Positions 1 to 6,617 of a stretch of DNA of 25,133 bases are shown piece by piece. The stretch is from DATHBP01 sp035296085 (GTDB lineage Bacteria > Actinomycetota > Actinomycetes > Propionibacteriales > Nocardioidaceae), in NCBI GenBank assembly GCA_035296085.1, contig DATHBP010000043.1, forward strand, positions 1-25,133, written 5' to 3'. The notes below the pieces were generated by a model. It did not search any database and was not told the origin of the DNA. It was given only the letters and a program-made list of their open reading frames with translations. A program made the position numbers and the translations under genes. Positions within the stretch are counted from its first letter, which is position 1. The number at the start of each line of letters is the position of its first letter.

Positions 1-1
1 C

Positions 2-364
2 GTGGCCGTCCTTGGCGACGCGGGTCACGACGTCGCCCGCTTCGGGGCGGGCCGGGACTACTTCAACGGCTTCTCCGGACGCGACGTGGTCTGGGGCGGG
101 GCCGAGAACGACTGGATCCGAGCCGGAAGCGACAACGACGAGGTCAACGGTGGGGCTGGTAGCGACGACATCGTCGCGGTGCAAGGCAATGACACCCTTC
201 GCGGTCGGGATGGTCTCGACCGGATCTGGGGTGGTGACGGCGACGATCAGATGTGGGGCGGTCCCGGTGCCGACGTCCTCCAGTGCGGCAACGGCAACGA
301 CAGCGCCACGGTCGACGCCGGCGACCGCATCGCCCGAAGCTGCGAATCCATCGCCACCGGGTGA
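2..364 (+). CDS. RTX-like calcium-binding repeat protein, C-terminal fragment (5' end outside window)
   Basis: Open from the window edge to TGA at 362-364, so only the last ~120 residues are visible. They contain degenerate glycine/aspartate nonapeptide repeats of the RTX (GGxGxDxxx) kind, for example GGAGSDDIV, GGDGDDQMW and GGPGADVLQ. A closing segment with two cysteines (LQCGNGND ... ARSCESI) follows, as in many actinobacterial secreted hemolysin-type calcium-binding proteins. In the RTX family these repeats form a calcium-loaded parallel beta-roll outside the cell. Any signal peptide or catalytic domain would lie upstream of the window, so the function cannot be stated. The GTG at position 2 is probably internal. 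The gene ends 12 bases from the end of the convergent DinB-like gene. Confidence 0.8.
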   Translation: MAVLGDAGHDVARFGAGRDYFNGFSGRDVVWGGAENDWIRAGSDNDEVNGGAGSDDIVAVQGNDTLRGRDGLDRIWGGDGDDQMWGGPGADVLQCGNGNDSATVDAGDRIARSCESIATG

Positions 365-376
365 CCCCGGGAACGG

Positions 377-1141
377 TCAGCGGCTCTCGCCACCGTGTGA
401 TCGCCGTTCGAGAACGGCGAGGTCGCGTTCGGCGAACTCACGGTGTAGCCATTCTTCGTTCACAACCGCGCTCAGGCAGCGGAGCACCGGGAAGGACTCG
501 GACTCGGGATATCCCGGCTCGAGCACCGGCTCGGTCATCTGCCCGAGTCGCTCGTCGGTCAGTGCATCGAGCACTCGTCTCACCGTCGCCATGCGGTCGG
601 CGCGAACGGCGAGAATCTCGTTGAGGGATGGTCGGGCGTCTGGCGCGTGCGGCACGGCCGGGGTGTCGACCGGCATCTCGGTGTGCGCAATGCCGAGCGG
701 GTGGTAGGGCGCCGGCTGACCCAGGAGCGCTCGCAGCACCCAGGCGTCAGTGGCGAAGATGAGGTGCCGCAGGGTTTCGATGAAGGACCACTCGCCGTCG
801 ACGCGCTCATGCAGCTGGTCCTCCGGGAGCGCTCGTGCGCCCTGAACGGCCTTGGCCCACCGGCGCGTGACGACCTCCCAGGCCCGCCGGAACCCGTCGG
901 CGTCGGACGGTCGCACGAGCGTGCGGTCCGGGTCGCGCCGGTCGAGCTCCGCCTCGATCATTGGGCCGACGTCGACCCCGTTGATGGTCACGTCGTCGAC
1001 ATAGCCGTCGATTTCGACCCGCTGGAGCCAGGCGCCACGAATCACCGTGTCCTGGAAGTAGACGTTGTGGAAGCGCGATTGGCTGAAGTCGACCTCCTCG
1101 AAGCGGCTGTGGCTCCAGTCCTCGCGCAGGTAGTCGGTCAC
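377..1141 (-). CDS. DinB-like protein with N-terminal pentapeptide-like segment
   Basis: 254 residues from a GTG at 1139-1141. The start is chosen because an AAGGTGG ribosome site lies just upstream (1148-1154), and the reading frame beyond it loses protein character. Residues ~1-50 carry spaced aromatic/hydrophobic positions (SRFEEVDF, SRFHNVYF) like a short pentapeptide-repeat stretch. Residues ~80-245 look like a DinB/YfiT four-helix bundle: a helix with ETLRHLIFATDAW and a later EWLHREFAERDL, which supply histidines of the usual metal-binding type. DinB-superfamily proteins include mycothiol- or bacillithiol-dependent transferases and many of unknown role, and no substrate can be inferred here. 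The DinB_2 assignment is fairly secure; the pentapeptide part is only a visual impression. Confidence 0.75.
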   Translation of the reverse strand: MTDYLREDWSHSRFEEVDFSQSRFHNVYFQDTVIRGAWLQRVEIDGYVDDVTINGVDVGPMIEAELDRRDPDRTLVRPSDADGFRRAWEVVTRRWAKAVQGARALPEDQLHERVDGEWSFIETLRHLIFATDAWVLRALLGQPAPYHPLGIAHTEMPVDTPAVPHAPDARPSLNEILAVRADRMATVRRVLDALTDERLGQMTEPVLEPGYPESESFPVLRCLSAVVNEEWLHREFAERDLAVLERRSHGGESR

Positions 1142-1149
1142 GGACGCCA

Positions 1150-1165
1150 CCTTGCCACGGCAAGG
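1150..1165. promoter_or_regulatory. Perfect inverted repeat over the DinB-like gene's ribosome site
   Basis: CCTTGCC-AC-GGCAAGG has perfect 7-base arms separated by two bases. On the minus-strand mRNA the second arm contains the AAGG of the DinB-like gene's Shine-Dalgarno, so folding would mask the ribosome site. It could equally be a DNA operator. It is seen directly; its function is inferred. Confidence 0.4.
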
Positions 1166-1240
1166 GCACCCACCGAGCCACTCGCCTAGCGCTTCGGCCG
1201 CTGGCGAGGTCTCAGGAGGCGCCGTCCGCGGGGCCGGGCT

Positions 1241-1599
1241 ACGGCCTGCTCGGGCTTTGAGAGGGGGACGCCCTCTGATCCGCAACGCTGGCGGCGTCGT
1301 GACCGAGGACGTAATTCGCTCGCTGGTCATCAGCCAACGCCTCCTTGGTACCAGCGAGATCGTGCTCATCCACCACACTGACTGCGGGATGCTCACCTTC
1401 ACCGACGATGAGTTCAGGGCCGCCATCGAGGCCGACATTTCGCTGCGACCACCCTGCGCCAGAAAGCTTCCCTGACTTAGAGGCCGACGTGCGGCAATCA
1501 ATCGCACGGATCCAGGCCAGCCCATTCATCCCGCTCGCAGATAACGTTCGTGGTTTCGTGTACGACGTCGCGACCGGCAGGCTCACCGAGGTCAGCTAG
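1241..1599 (+). pseudogene. Beta-carbonic anhydrase pseudogene (5'-truncated, stop and frameshifts)
   Basis: The translation at 1275-1455 reads IRNAGGVVTEDVIRS followed by ISQRLLGT and HHTDCGMLTFTDDEF. This is the core of a beta-class carbonic anhydrase of the mycobacterial Rv1284 type, including the His and Cys zinc ligands of HHTDC. After about 1455 the match jumps one frame (one extra base) and continues as ESFPDLEADVRQSIARI and RGFVYDVATGRLTEVS to TAG at 1597-1599. Upstream, in a third frame, YGLLGL-stop-EGDA (1240-1275) matches the expected segment before IRNAGG, with TGA at 1258-1260 where an Arg codon is expected. The N-terminal part with the first Cys ligand and the CxDxR motif is not recognisable. 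At least three lesions and a missing 5' third make it a dead gene. Confidence 0.8.
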
Positions 1600-2021
1600 C
1601 GTTCCAGCGACGCAGCGCCCAGCTGCTCCACGTCGGCCCGGCAGAGCTGCCGCTGGCCTCGCGGACCGCAACAACAGAGCGAGCACCACGACTGGCGAAG
1701 CTCAAAGACCATCGCCCAAGTGCCGCGGAGCTGCCCTGTTCGCATTGGCCGGGCTAGGCCGCGCCTGGCGAGCCGCGGCTGCCGGAAGGCTAGGTGCCGG
1801 CACCGGCACCGAAGGTCGAGGAGTGGCCTCCCCATGACCACCGGGTGAAGAGGTTCGACCGGCTGGGTGCTAGGCCTGGACAGGAACCTTCTAGACCTGG
1901 TTCGCGGATCCTCTAAGGAGGGCCGGGTTTGACCAGGCCGCCAGCCGTATAGCGCCGAACCAACGAAGTAGGTGTGCCGCCACGGCTCGCATCTGAACGA
2001 GAAAATTTTGCAGGAGGACTG
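1600..2021. other. Gene-poor stretch, nothing recognised
   Basis: About 420 bases between the dead carbonic anhydrase and the short leader-like ORF. Reading frames here have no recognisable protein features. There is a GAACC...GGTTC inverted repeat at 1884-1903 (5-base arms, 10-base spacer) and an A/T run (GAAAATTTT, 2001-2009), unusual for this GC-rich DNA, just before the leader ORF's ribosome site. A promoter for the downstream operon probably lies here, but no convincing -35/-10 pair could be picked. Confidence 0.5.
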
Positions 2022-2072
2022 ATGGCTAACTTGCCTCGGCTCCCATGCCGGTCTGGCAGGGGGGCCCGGTAG
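2022..2072 (+). CDS. Possible 16-residue leader peptide upstream of the radical SAM operon
   Basis: ATG at 2022 is preceded by AGGAGG at 2012-2017, the strongest ribosome site in this part of the window, and the ORF reads MANLPRLPCRSGRGAR and stops with TAG. It lies 132 bases before the first operon gene on the same strand. The peptide has one cysteine, four arginines and two prolines. It resembles none of the RiPP precursors I know, nor the actinobacterial cysteine-attenuator leader motif. It may be a regulatory uORF, a very small product handled by the downstream radical SAM enzyme, or chance. The strong ribosome site is seen; any function is speculation. Confidence 0.3.
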   Translation: MANLPRLPCRSGRGAR

Positions 2073-2204
2073 TCATCCGCCACGGTTCCCTATCGGCAGC
2101 TGGCAGTCACTCACAGATTGGCGAGATAGGCGCGAATCAGGGCTCGCCGGGACCGTGCTGCTCGGCCTAGCCTCGGACTTCCAGCTGCGACGAGGGTGGG
2201 CGCG

Positions 2205-3140
2205 ATGACGAGTACGGCCAGGAGGGTGATGACGTGGCTGGTTGCACCGCAGGTCGAGGAGGGCCACCGCAGCCATGCGTGCGCAGCTGTGGGACTTCGC
2301 CTGCTGGCGGGACTGCTCTGGCTGTACAACGTCTCCTGGAAGCGCCCTCCAGACTTCGGCCAAGACAACGATAGGGGGCTCTACCACTTCACTGCCCTTG
2401 CTGTCAGCGACCCGGTGTTCCCGCCGTACAGCTGGGTCGTCGAGAACCTGGTCCTGCCGAACTTCACTCCCTTCGGCTGGCTGGTGCTGTTCGCCGAGAC
2501 GACTCTGGCGGTCCTACTGCTCAGCGGTGCCTTCGTCCGACTCGCGGCAGCGCTTGGGGTGGCGCAGTCCGCTGCCATCGGACTCTCGGTCGCCCTGGCA
2601 CCTGGCGAATGGCCCTGGGCCTACGCCATGATGGTCGGGATTCATGTCGTCCTGCTGTTCAGTGCCGCCGGCCGGTACCTGTCCGTCGACGCCCTGCGAG
2701 CCGGGATTGACGACGGCCGGCGACTGGCCCTCATGTGGGCTGCGGTTGCTCTGATGGGTGGCATCGTCGCGGCGGCACTCTCATTTGGTGACCCGCTGGA
2801 TTCGTCCGGCGCGCCCCTGAGGGCAGGGGACTTTCCCGTCGGGATCGGCACCTACAACCTCCTCGGCGGCGCAGTTCTCGCGATCCTCGGCGTACTGCTC
2901 GTGGTCTGGGCACGCTTCTCGATCTCCGGTATAGCGCTCGGCGCCGCTGTCGTGGCGGCGTTGGCCGGGATTTCGTTGCACGCCCAATTGGGCTTCAGTG
3001 ATCCGATCCTGGGCGGTTCGGCCACGTCGGCAGCCTTCTACCTGAGTGTGGCCATGGTCGCCGGTGCGCTTGCTCTGACCGCGCGTCGTGTCAGCCTCGA
3101 CGGCCAGTCGACTCTTACCCGACCGAACCAGGAGACCTGA
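2205..3140 (+). CDS. DoxX/DoxD-like polytopic membrane protein
   Basis: 311 residues. I take ATG 2205 rather than the in-frame GTG at 2196 because GAGGG (2192-2196) is correctly spaced only for 2205. After a short N-terminus, the first membrane segment contains GLRLLAGLLWLYNVSWKRPP. This resembles the R...G..WL.....K pattern of DoxX and DoxD (thiosulfate:quinone oxidoreductase small-subunit) proteins. Roughly seven to eight hydrophobic segments follow (for example WLVLFAETTLAVLLLSGAF and MMWAAVALMGGIVAAAL-like stretches). It is the first gene of a tight operon: the stop at 3138-3140 is two bases before the next ATG, whose ribosome site GGAGA lies inside this gene. Related proteins act in membrane electron transfer or sulfur oxidation, or are of unknown role. 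The family call is moderate, the membrane location secure. Confidence 0.65.
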   Translation: MTSTARRVMTWLVAPQVEEGHRSHACAAVGLRLLAGLLWLYNVSWKRPPDFGQDNDRGLYHFTALAVSDPVFPPYSWVVENLVLPNFTPFGWLVLFAETTLAVLLLSGAFVRLAAALGVAQSAAIGLSVALAPGEWPWAYAMMVGIHVVLLFSAAGRYLSVDALRAGIDDGRRLALMWAAVALMGGIVAAALSFGDPLDSSGAPLRAGDFPVGIGTYNLLGGAVLAILGVLLVVWARFSISGIALGAAVVAALAGISLHAQLGFSDPILGGSATSAAFYLSVAMVAGALALTARRVSLDGQSTLTRPNQET

Positions 3141-3142
3141 GC

Positions 3143-4267
3143 ATGGAGCTGAGCAGTCGCATCGATCCGGTGCTTTCCGTGGCCCGTGAGTCTGCTCGCG
3201 AGGTCGACTCGACGGCGAGGTACCCCTCCGAATCGGTGGACGCGCTGCGCGCCTCCGGGCTGCTCGGGCTGACCCTGCCCGAGGAGGTCGGTGGGCTGGG
3301 TGGCGGACCTCAGGAACTGGTGCAGGTCGTGAGCTCACTGGCGAGCGCCTGCGGCTCGACGGCGATGATCTACCTGATGCATGTCAGCGCGGCAAAGACC
3401 GTTGCCGCGGGGCCCCCGGGCGACTGGCCCGACATGCTCCCCTCGCTCGCCGACGGTCGCGCGCTGGGAACCCTGGCGTTCTCAGAGACGGGTTCGCGGT
3501 CGCACTTTTGGGCACCGGTGTCCCGGGCTCAACACAACGGTGCCGGCCTCCAGGTCGACGCCCGCAAGAGTTGGGTCACCTCCGCCGGCCACGCCGACAT
3601 CTACGTCACGACCACAGGCAACGCTGACGCCGGCGCCGAGGGCAGCGTCGACGTGTTCGCATTCCCGGCAGGAACGCCCACTCTCGCCGTGACGGGTCAG
3701 TTCCACGGGCTCGGACTGCGCGGCAACGCGTCCTCCCCCATGACGTTCGAGGTGCCCAACGCCGCCACCTACCTGGTCGGGGAACCCGGGGCCGGGTTCG
3801 ACATCCTCCTCGGCACGGTGATGCCCTGGTTCAACCTCGGCAACGCCGCTGTCTCCGTCGGACTCTCCCAAGCCGTCACCGACGCGGCCGTGAGGCACAC
3901 CAGCGCCGCCAAGCTCGAGCACTTAGACCAGAGCCTGTCCGCGCTCCCCACCATCCGGGCGCAGCTCGCAAAGATGTCGATCGACCTCGACACCACCCGC
4001 GCCTACCTGAACCAGGCTGCGGGGCGGATCGCTGAACCCGCCGAGGACACTGTCCTGCACGTGCTGGGAGTAAAGGCCGCTGCGAACGACGCGGCCCTGC
4101 GCATCACCGACACGGCGATGCGCGTGTGCGGTGGCGCCGCCTTCTCCAACCACCTGCAGGTCGACCGCTACTTCCGCGACGCACGGGCCGGTCACGTGAT
4201 GGCCCCAACCGCTGACGTTCTCTACGACTTCTACGGCAAGGCCATCACCGGTCAACAGCTCTTTTGA
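3143..4267 (+). CDS. Acyl-CoA dehydrogenase-fold flavoprotein
   Basis: 374 residues, the usual length of the family. The N-terminal helical domain has the LTLPEEVGGLGGGPQELV segment. The central beta domain has GTLAFSETGSRSHFW and KSWVTSAGHADIYV (flavin and substrate contact region), and the C-terminal helical domain has AMRVCGGAAFSNHLQVDRYFRDARAG. The usual YEGTxEIQR-type segment that carries the catalytic Glu of short-chain enzymes is replaced by VMAPTADVLYDFYGKA. It may therefore use another base, or act as a flavin-dependent monooxygenase or other non-classical member, as DszC/SfnB-type proteins of organosulfur metabolism do. It is the second gene of the operon, with 18 bases to the next start. 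The fold is confident; reaction and substrate are unknown. Confidence 0.85.
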   Translation: MELSSRIDPVLSVARESAREVDSTARYPSESVDALRASGLLGLTLPEEVGGLGGGPQELVQVVSSLASACGSTAMIYLMHVSAAKTVAAGPPGDWPDMLPSLADGRALGTLAFSETGSRSHFWAPVSRAQHNGAGLQVDARKSWVTSAGHADIYVTTTGNADAGAEGSVDVFAFPAGTPTLAVTGQFHGLGLRGNASSPMTFEVPNAATYLVGEPGAGFDILLGTVMPWFNLGNAAVSVGLSQAVTDAAVRHTSAAKLEHLDQSLSALPTIRAQLAKMSIDLDTTRAYLNQAAGRIAEPAEDTVLHVLGVKAAANDAALRITDTAMRVCGGAAFSNHLQVDRYFRDARAGHVMAPTADVLYDFYGKAITGQQLF

Positions 4268-4285
4268 GCACGGAAGGCAAATGAT

Positions 4286-5098
4286 ATGACCGACACTCTT
4301 GTGGTGGGCGCCGTCGCCTACACACCGAACGTCGTTCCCATCTGGGAAGGGATGCGCGACTACTTCGCCGACACCGAAGCCCCCATGGACTTTGTGCTGT
4401 TCTCCAACTACGAGCGCCAGGTCGACGCACTCATAGCCGGCACCATCGACATCGCGTGGAACACCAACCTCGCGTGGGTTCGCACAGTCGGTCAGACCAA
4501 CGGAGCGTGCCGCGCCCTGGCGATGCGAGACACCGACACCGTCTTCCAGACGGTGCTCGTGGCACCCGCGGGAGGGGGACTGAGTGGGCTGGAGAGCATG
4601 CGCGGAAAACGGCTGGCACTGGGATCCCAGGACTCCGCACAGGCGGCGATCCTGCCCGTGCACTATCTGAGCGAGGCGGGCCTCGGATCCGGCGCCGTCG
4701 ACCTGCTGCGCATCAACAGCGACGTGGGAAAGCACGGCGACACCGGCCGAAGTGAGCTCGATGCCCTGCGTGCGGTCCTCGAAGGACGCGCCGACGCCGC
4801 CGCCATCGGCATCAACACCTGGGACTCGATCGGCCGTGACGAACTCATGCCGGGCGCCTTCGAGGCGTTCTGGACGTCCCCGACCTACAGCCACTGCAAC
4901 TTCACCGCACTTCCCACTCTCGGTGCCGACCGCGCGGACCCGTGGGTCGCTGCCCTGTTCGCCATGGACTGGGAGAACCCGCAGCACCGAGAGGTGCTCG
5001 AGATGGAGGGACTCCGTCGCTGGGTCCCGCCCGAACTGGACGGCTATCAGTCCCTGTTCGCGGCCGTCGAGAAGCAGGAAATCTCGCTGCGATGGTGA
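4286..5098 (+). CDS. PhnD-like solute-binding-fold protein, no signal peptide, no partner transporter
   Basis: 270 residues from ATG 4286, with GGAAGG at 4272-4277. The sequence follows the phosphonate/sulfonate-binding (PhnD/SsuA-like, type II periplasmic-binding) layout. It has an N-terminal strand (LVVGAVAYTPNVVPIWEGM), a segment for the binding cleft (QVDALIAGTIDIAWNTNLAWV), a hinge region (MRGKRLALGSQDSAQAAILP) and a second lobe (VLEGRADAAAIGINTWDSI). There is no signal peptide or lipobox: the protein begins directly with the first beta-strand, so it is probably cytosolic. No ABC permease or ATPase gene is adjacent. Cytosolic proteins of this fold such as MqnA/MqnD and THI5/NMT1 are enzymes, which is a possible parallel. 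It overlaps the next gene by 7 bases. Confidence 0.8.
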   Translation: MTDTLVVGAVAYTPNVVPIWEGMRDYFADTEAPMDFVLFSNYERQVDALIAGTIDIAWNTNLAWVRTVGQTNGACRALAMRDTDTVFQTVLVAPAGGGLSGLESMRGKRLALGSQDSAQAAILPVHYLSEAGLGSGAVDLLRINSDVGKHGDTGRSELDALRAVLEGRADAAAIGINTWDSIGRDELMPGAFEAFWTSPTYSHCNFTALPTLGADRADPWVAALFAMDWENPQHREVLEMEGLRRWVPPELDGYQSLFAAVEKQEISLRW

Positions 5099-6126
5099 AC
5101 GACGCCGTGGCGGATGATCCAGGAGCGGATGCAGGTCTCATGCTGAAGCTGGTCGAACTAGTGAGCCGGACACCGAGGCACGGCCTCGTCCTCGTCCCAC
5201 TCGCGGCCGGGAACTCCGAGGGCCAGCACCGCACCGTCGCGGCATGGTGTGAACGCACCGGCAACCGGTTGGTCTCGGTGGTCGACGGTTGCGCGACGAT
5301 CCGCCGAGGACGCCGCCCCGACCCGTTCGAGGGAATCGATCCCAAACAGATACCCGGCACCCGTCTATGGATGTACACCAACTTCGACTGCAACCTCGCC
5401 TGCGACTACTGCTGTGTGCGGTCCTCCCCCCAGACGCCACGAACAGCCCTCGGCGTCGATCGCGTCCGCCAGCTCGCCGCGGAGGCGGTCGACGCCGGAG
5501 TCTCCGAGCTGGTTCTGACCGGCGGTGAGCCGTTCCTGCTGCCCGATCTCGACGACCTGGTAGCCGTCTGCACCGACGTGCTGGCCACCACGCTCCTGAC
5601 CAACGGAATGCTTTTCAAGGGCCGTCGCCTGGAGGCCCTGCGACGGATGGACCGGACCCGGCTTACCCTGCAGATCAGTCTCGACTCCCCCACCGCCGAG
5701 GTCCACGACGCGCACCGGGGACGGGGGTCCTGGGATCGTGCCGTGAGCGGGATCCGGATCGCCCTCGAGGAGGGCTTCCGGGTCAAGGTCGCCGCGACCC
5801 TTCCCTATGAGCAGACCCACGCAGTCGAACCCTTCCACGCTTTCCTTGAGACCCTCGGCATCCCCAGCGAGGACCGGATCATCCGCGCCCTCGCCCGCCG
5901 CGGTGTCGCCGACCGGGGCATCGAACTCACCGTCGAGACGTTGATCCCGGAGGTCACCATCACGGCGACAGGCGTGTACTGGCACCCGGTCGGCGCCGAG
6001 CACGCCGACCAGCTCGTGACCCGCGATATCTTCCCGCTCCAGAAGGCCATCACCCAGGCCATCGACAAGTTCACCGAATACCGCGCGGACGCCGTCTCCG
6101 CCGCGCAGTGGTTTTCCTGCGCCTGA
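5092..6126 (+). CDS. Radical SAM enzyme with small N-terminal (TusA-like?) domain
   Basis: 344 residues. ATG 5092 overlaps the previous stop (ATGGTGA); GTG 5095 is an alternative. The radical SAM core starts at WMYTNFDCNLACDYCCV with the CxxxCxxC cluster ligands C100, C104 and C107, plus an extra C108. The SAM-contact motif TGGEP is at 143-147, TTLLTNGML at ~165-175 and LTLQISLDSP at ~190-200. There is no cysteine-rich SPASM domain; a lone Cys is the penultimate residue. Residues ~15-70 (ELVSRTPRHGLVLVPL ... AAWCERTGNRLVSV) resemble the alpha/beta fold of TusA-type sulfur carriers but lack their Cys-Pro motif. It is the last gene of the operon and the probable key catalyst; its substrate is unknown. 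The radical SAM call is secure, the TusA-like call tentative. Confidence 0.9.
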   Translation: MVNDAVADDPGADAGLMLKLVELVSRTPRHGLVLVPLAAGNSEGQHRTVAAWCERTGNRLVSVVDGCATIRRGRRPDPFEGIDPKQIPGTRLWMYTNFDCNLACDYCCVRSSPQTPRTALGVDRVRQLAAEAVDAGVSELVLTGGEPFLLPDLDDLVAVCTDVLATTLLTNGMLFKGRRLEALRRMDRTRLTLQISLDSPTAEVHDAHRGRGSWDRAVSGIRIALEEGFRVKVAATLPYEQTHAVEPFHAFLETLGIPSEDRIIRALARRGVADRGIELTVETLIPEVTITATGVYWHPVGAEHADQLVTRDIFPLQKAITQAIDKFTEYRADAVSAAQWFSCA

Positions 6127-6286
6127 CCCCAAGACCGTCCATCGAACAGCAAAGCGCTCAGACGGACCGATGGGCTTGGTCTCCGCAGATGCCGAACACC
6201 GTTCGGCGCGCACCGGACTGTGGCCGCATCGGAACACCAGCGCAGACCGGGATACTATCGAACTTTCATCGTTTCAAGGAAGAAGT
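6127..6286. other. Intergenic region after the radical SAM gene
   Basis: 160 bases with no gene. GGATACTATCG at 6249-6259 could hold a -10 element for the following small membrane-protein gene, but no matching -35 is clear. No terminator hairpin follows the radical SAM gene, so read-through into the small gene is possible. Confidence 0.35.
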
Positions 6287-6460
6287 GTGGCCTCCATGAT
6301 GGAAATGTCTCCTTCGGCAGCCGTCATTGTCGTCTTTATTGTGCTCTTCACCGCCATCGCCGGCGTCTTCGTGGGCATGCGGCTCGTGGGCAGGCGCCTG
6401 CAAGATGGCAAGCCCCCGTCGTCGGCAAGTCGCACGTCTGATACCAGTTCGGACGAGTGA
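6287..6460 (+). CDS. Small single-span membrane protein (57 aa)
   Basis: GTG at 6287, with AAGGA at 6276-6280 six bases upstream, opens a 57-residue product ending at TGA 6458-6460. Residues ~11-31 (AAVIVVFIVLFTAIAGVFVGM) form one clear transmembrane helix. A short Arg-rich stretch (RLVGRRLQDGK) and a Ser/Thr/Asp-rich tail follow. The positive residues after the helix suggest the C-terminus faces the cytosol. It lies 160 bases after the radical SAM gene on the same strand and is closed by a hairpin. I recognise no family. It could be an accessory subunit of the upstream operon or independent. The start could also be the ATG at 6296. Confidence 0.5.
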   Translation: MASMMEMSPSAAVIVVFIVLFTAIAGVFVGMRLVGRRLQDGKPPSSASRTSDTSSDE

Positions 6461-6478
6461 CACTGCGGAACCGCAGTG
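6461..6478. terminator. Hairpin directly after the small membrane-protein gene
   Basis: CACTGCGG-AA-CCGCAGTG, perfect 8-base arms starting immediately after the stop codon. There is no T-run, which is common for actinobacterial terminators. It is a likely transcription end for the 2205-6460 gene set. Confidence 0.5.
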
Positions 6479-6617
6479 CCCGGTGTCTCCGTGGGTCAGC
6501 CGTTCACCTCAGCTCGAGGATTCCCAGGGTGACGCCGAGCAACACGTTCGAAGCGAGATGACGGCACTCTGCCGCCTTCTTGGCCTTAGTCGGGGCGGAC
6601 CGCCGAGCCGTCACGCC

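Noticed and set aside
1884..1903. GAACC...GGTTC as an ECF-type promoter or structured leader
   Set aside because: GGAAC to GTT spacing is about 12 bases instead of 16-18, and no larger fold or known riboswitch core could be traced around it.
1929..1953. TTGACC ... TATAGC as a promoter for the radical SAM operon
   Set aside because: The spacer is 13 bases, too short for a sigma-70-type promoter.
3923..4987. Antisense open frame across the ACAD-like and PhnD-like genes (354 codons)
   Set aside because: Mirror of strong coding sequence; no recognisable domains and no fitting neighbours.
4942..5091. Upstream extension of the radical SAM protein to 394 residues
   Set aside because: It would overlap the PhnD-like coding region by ~150 bases and adds Arg/Pro-rich sequence without family character; ATG 5092 is favoured.
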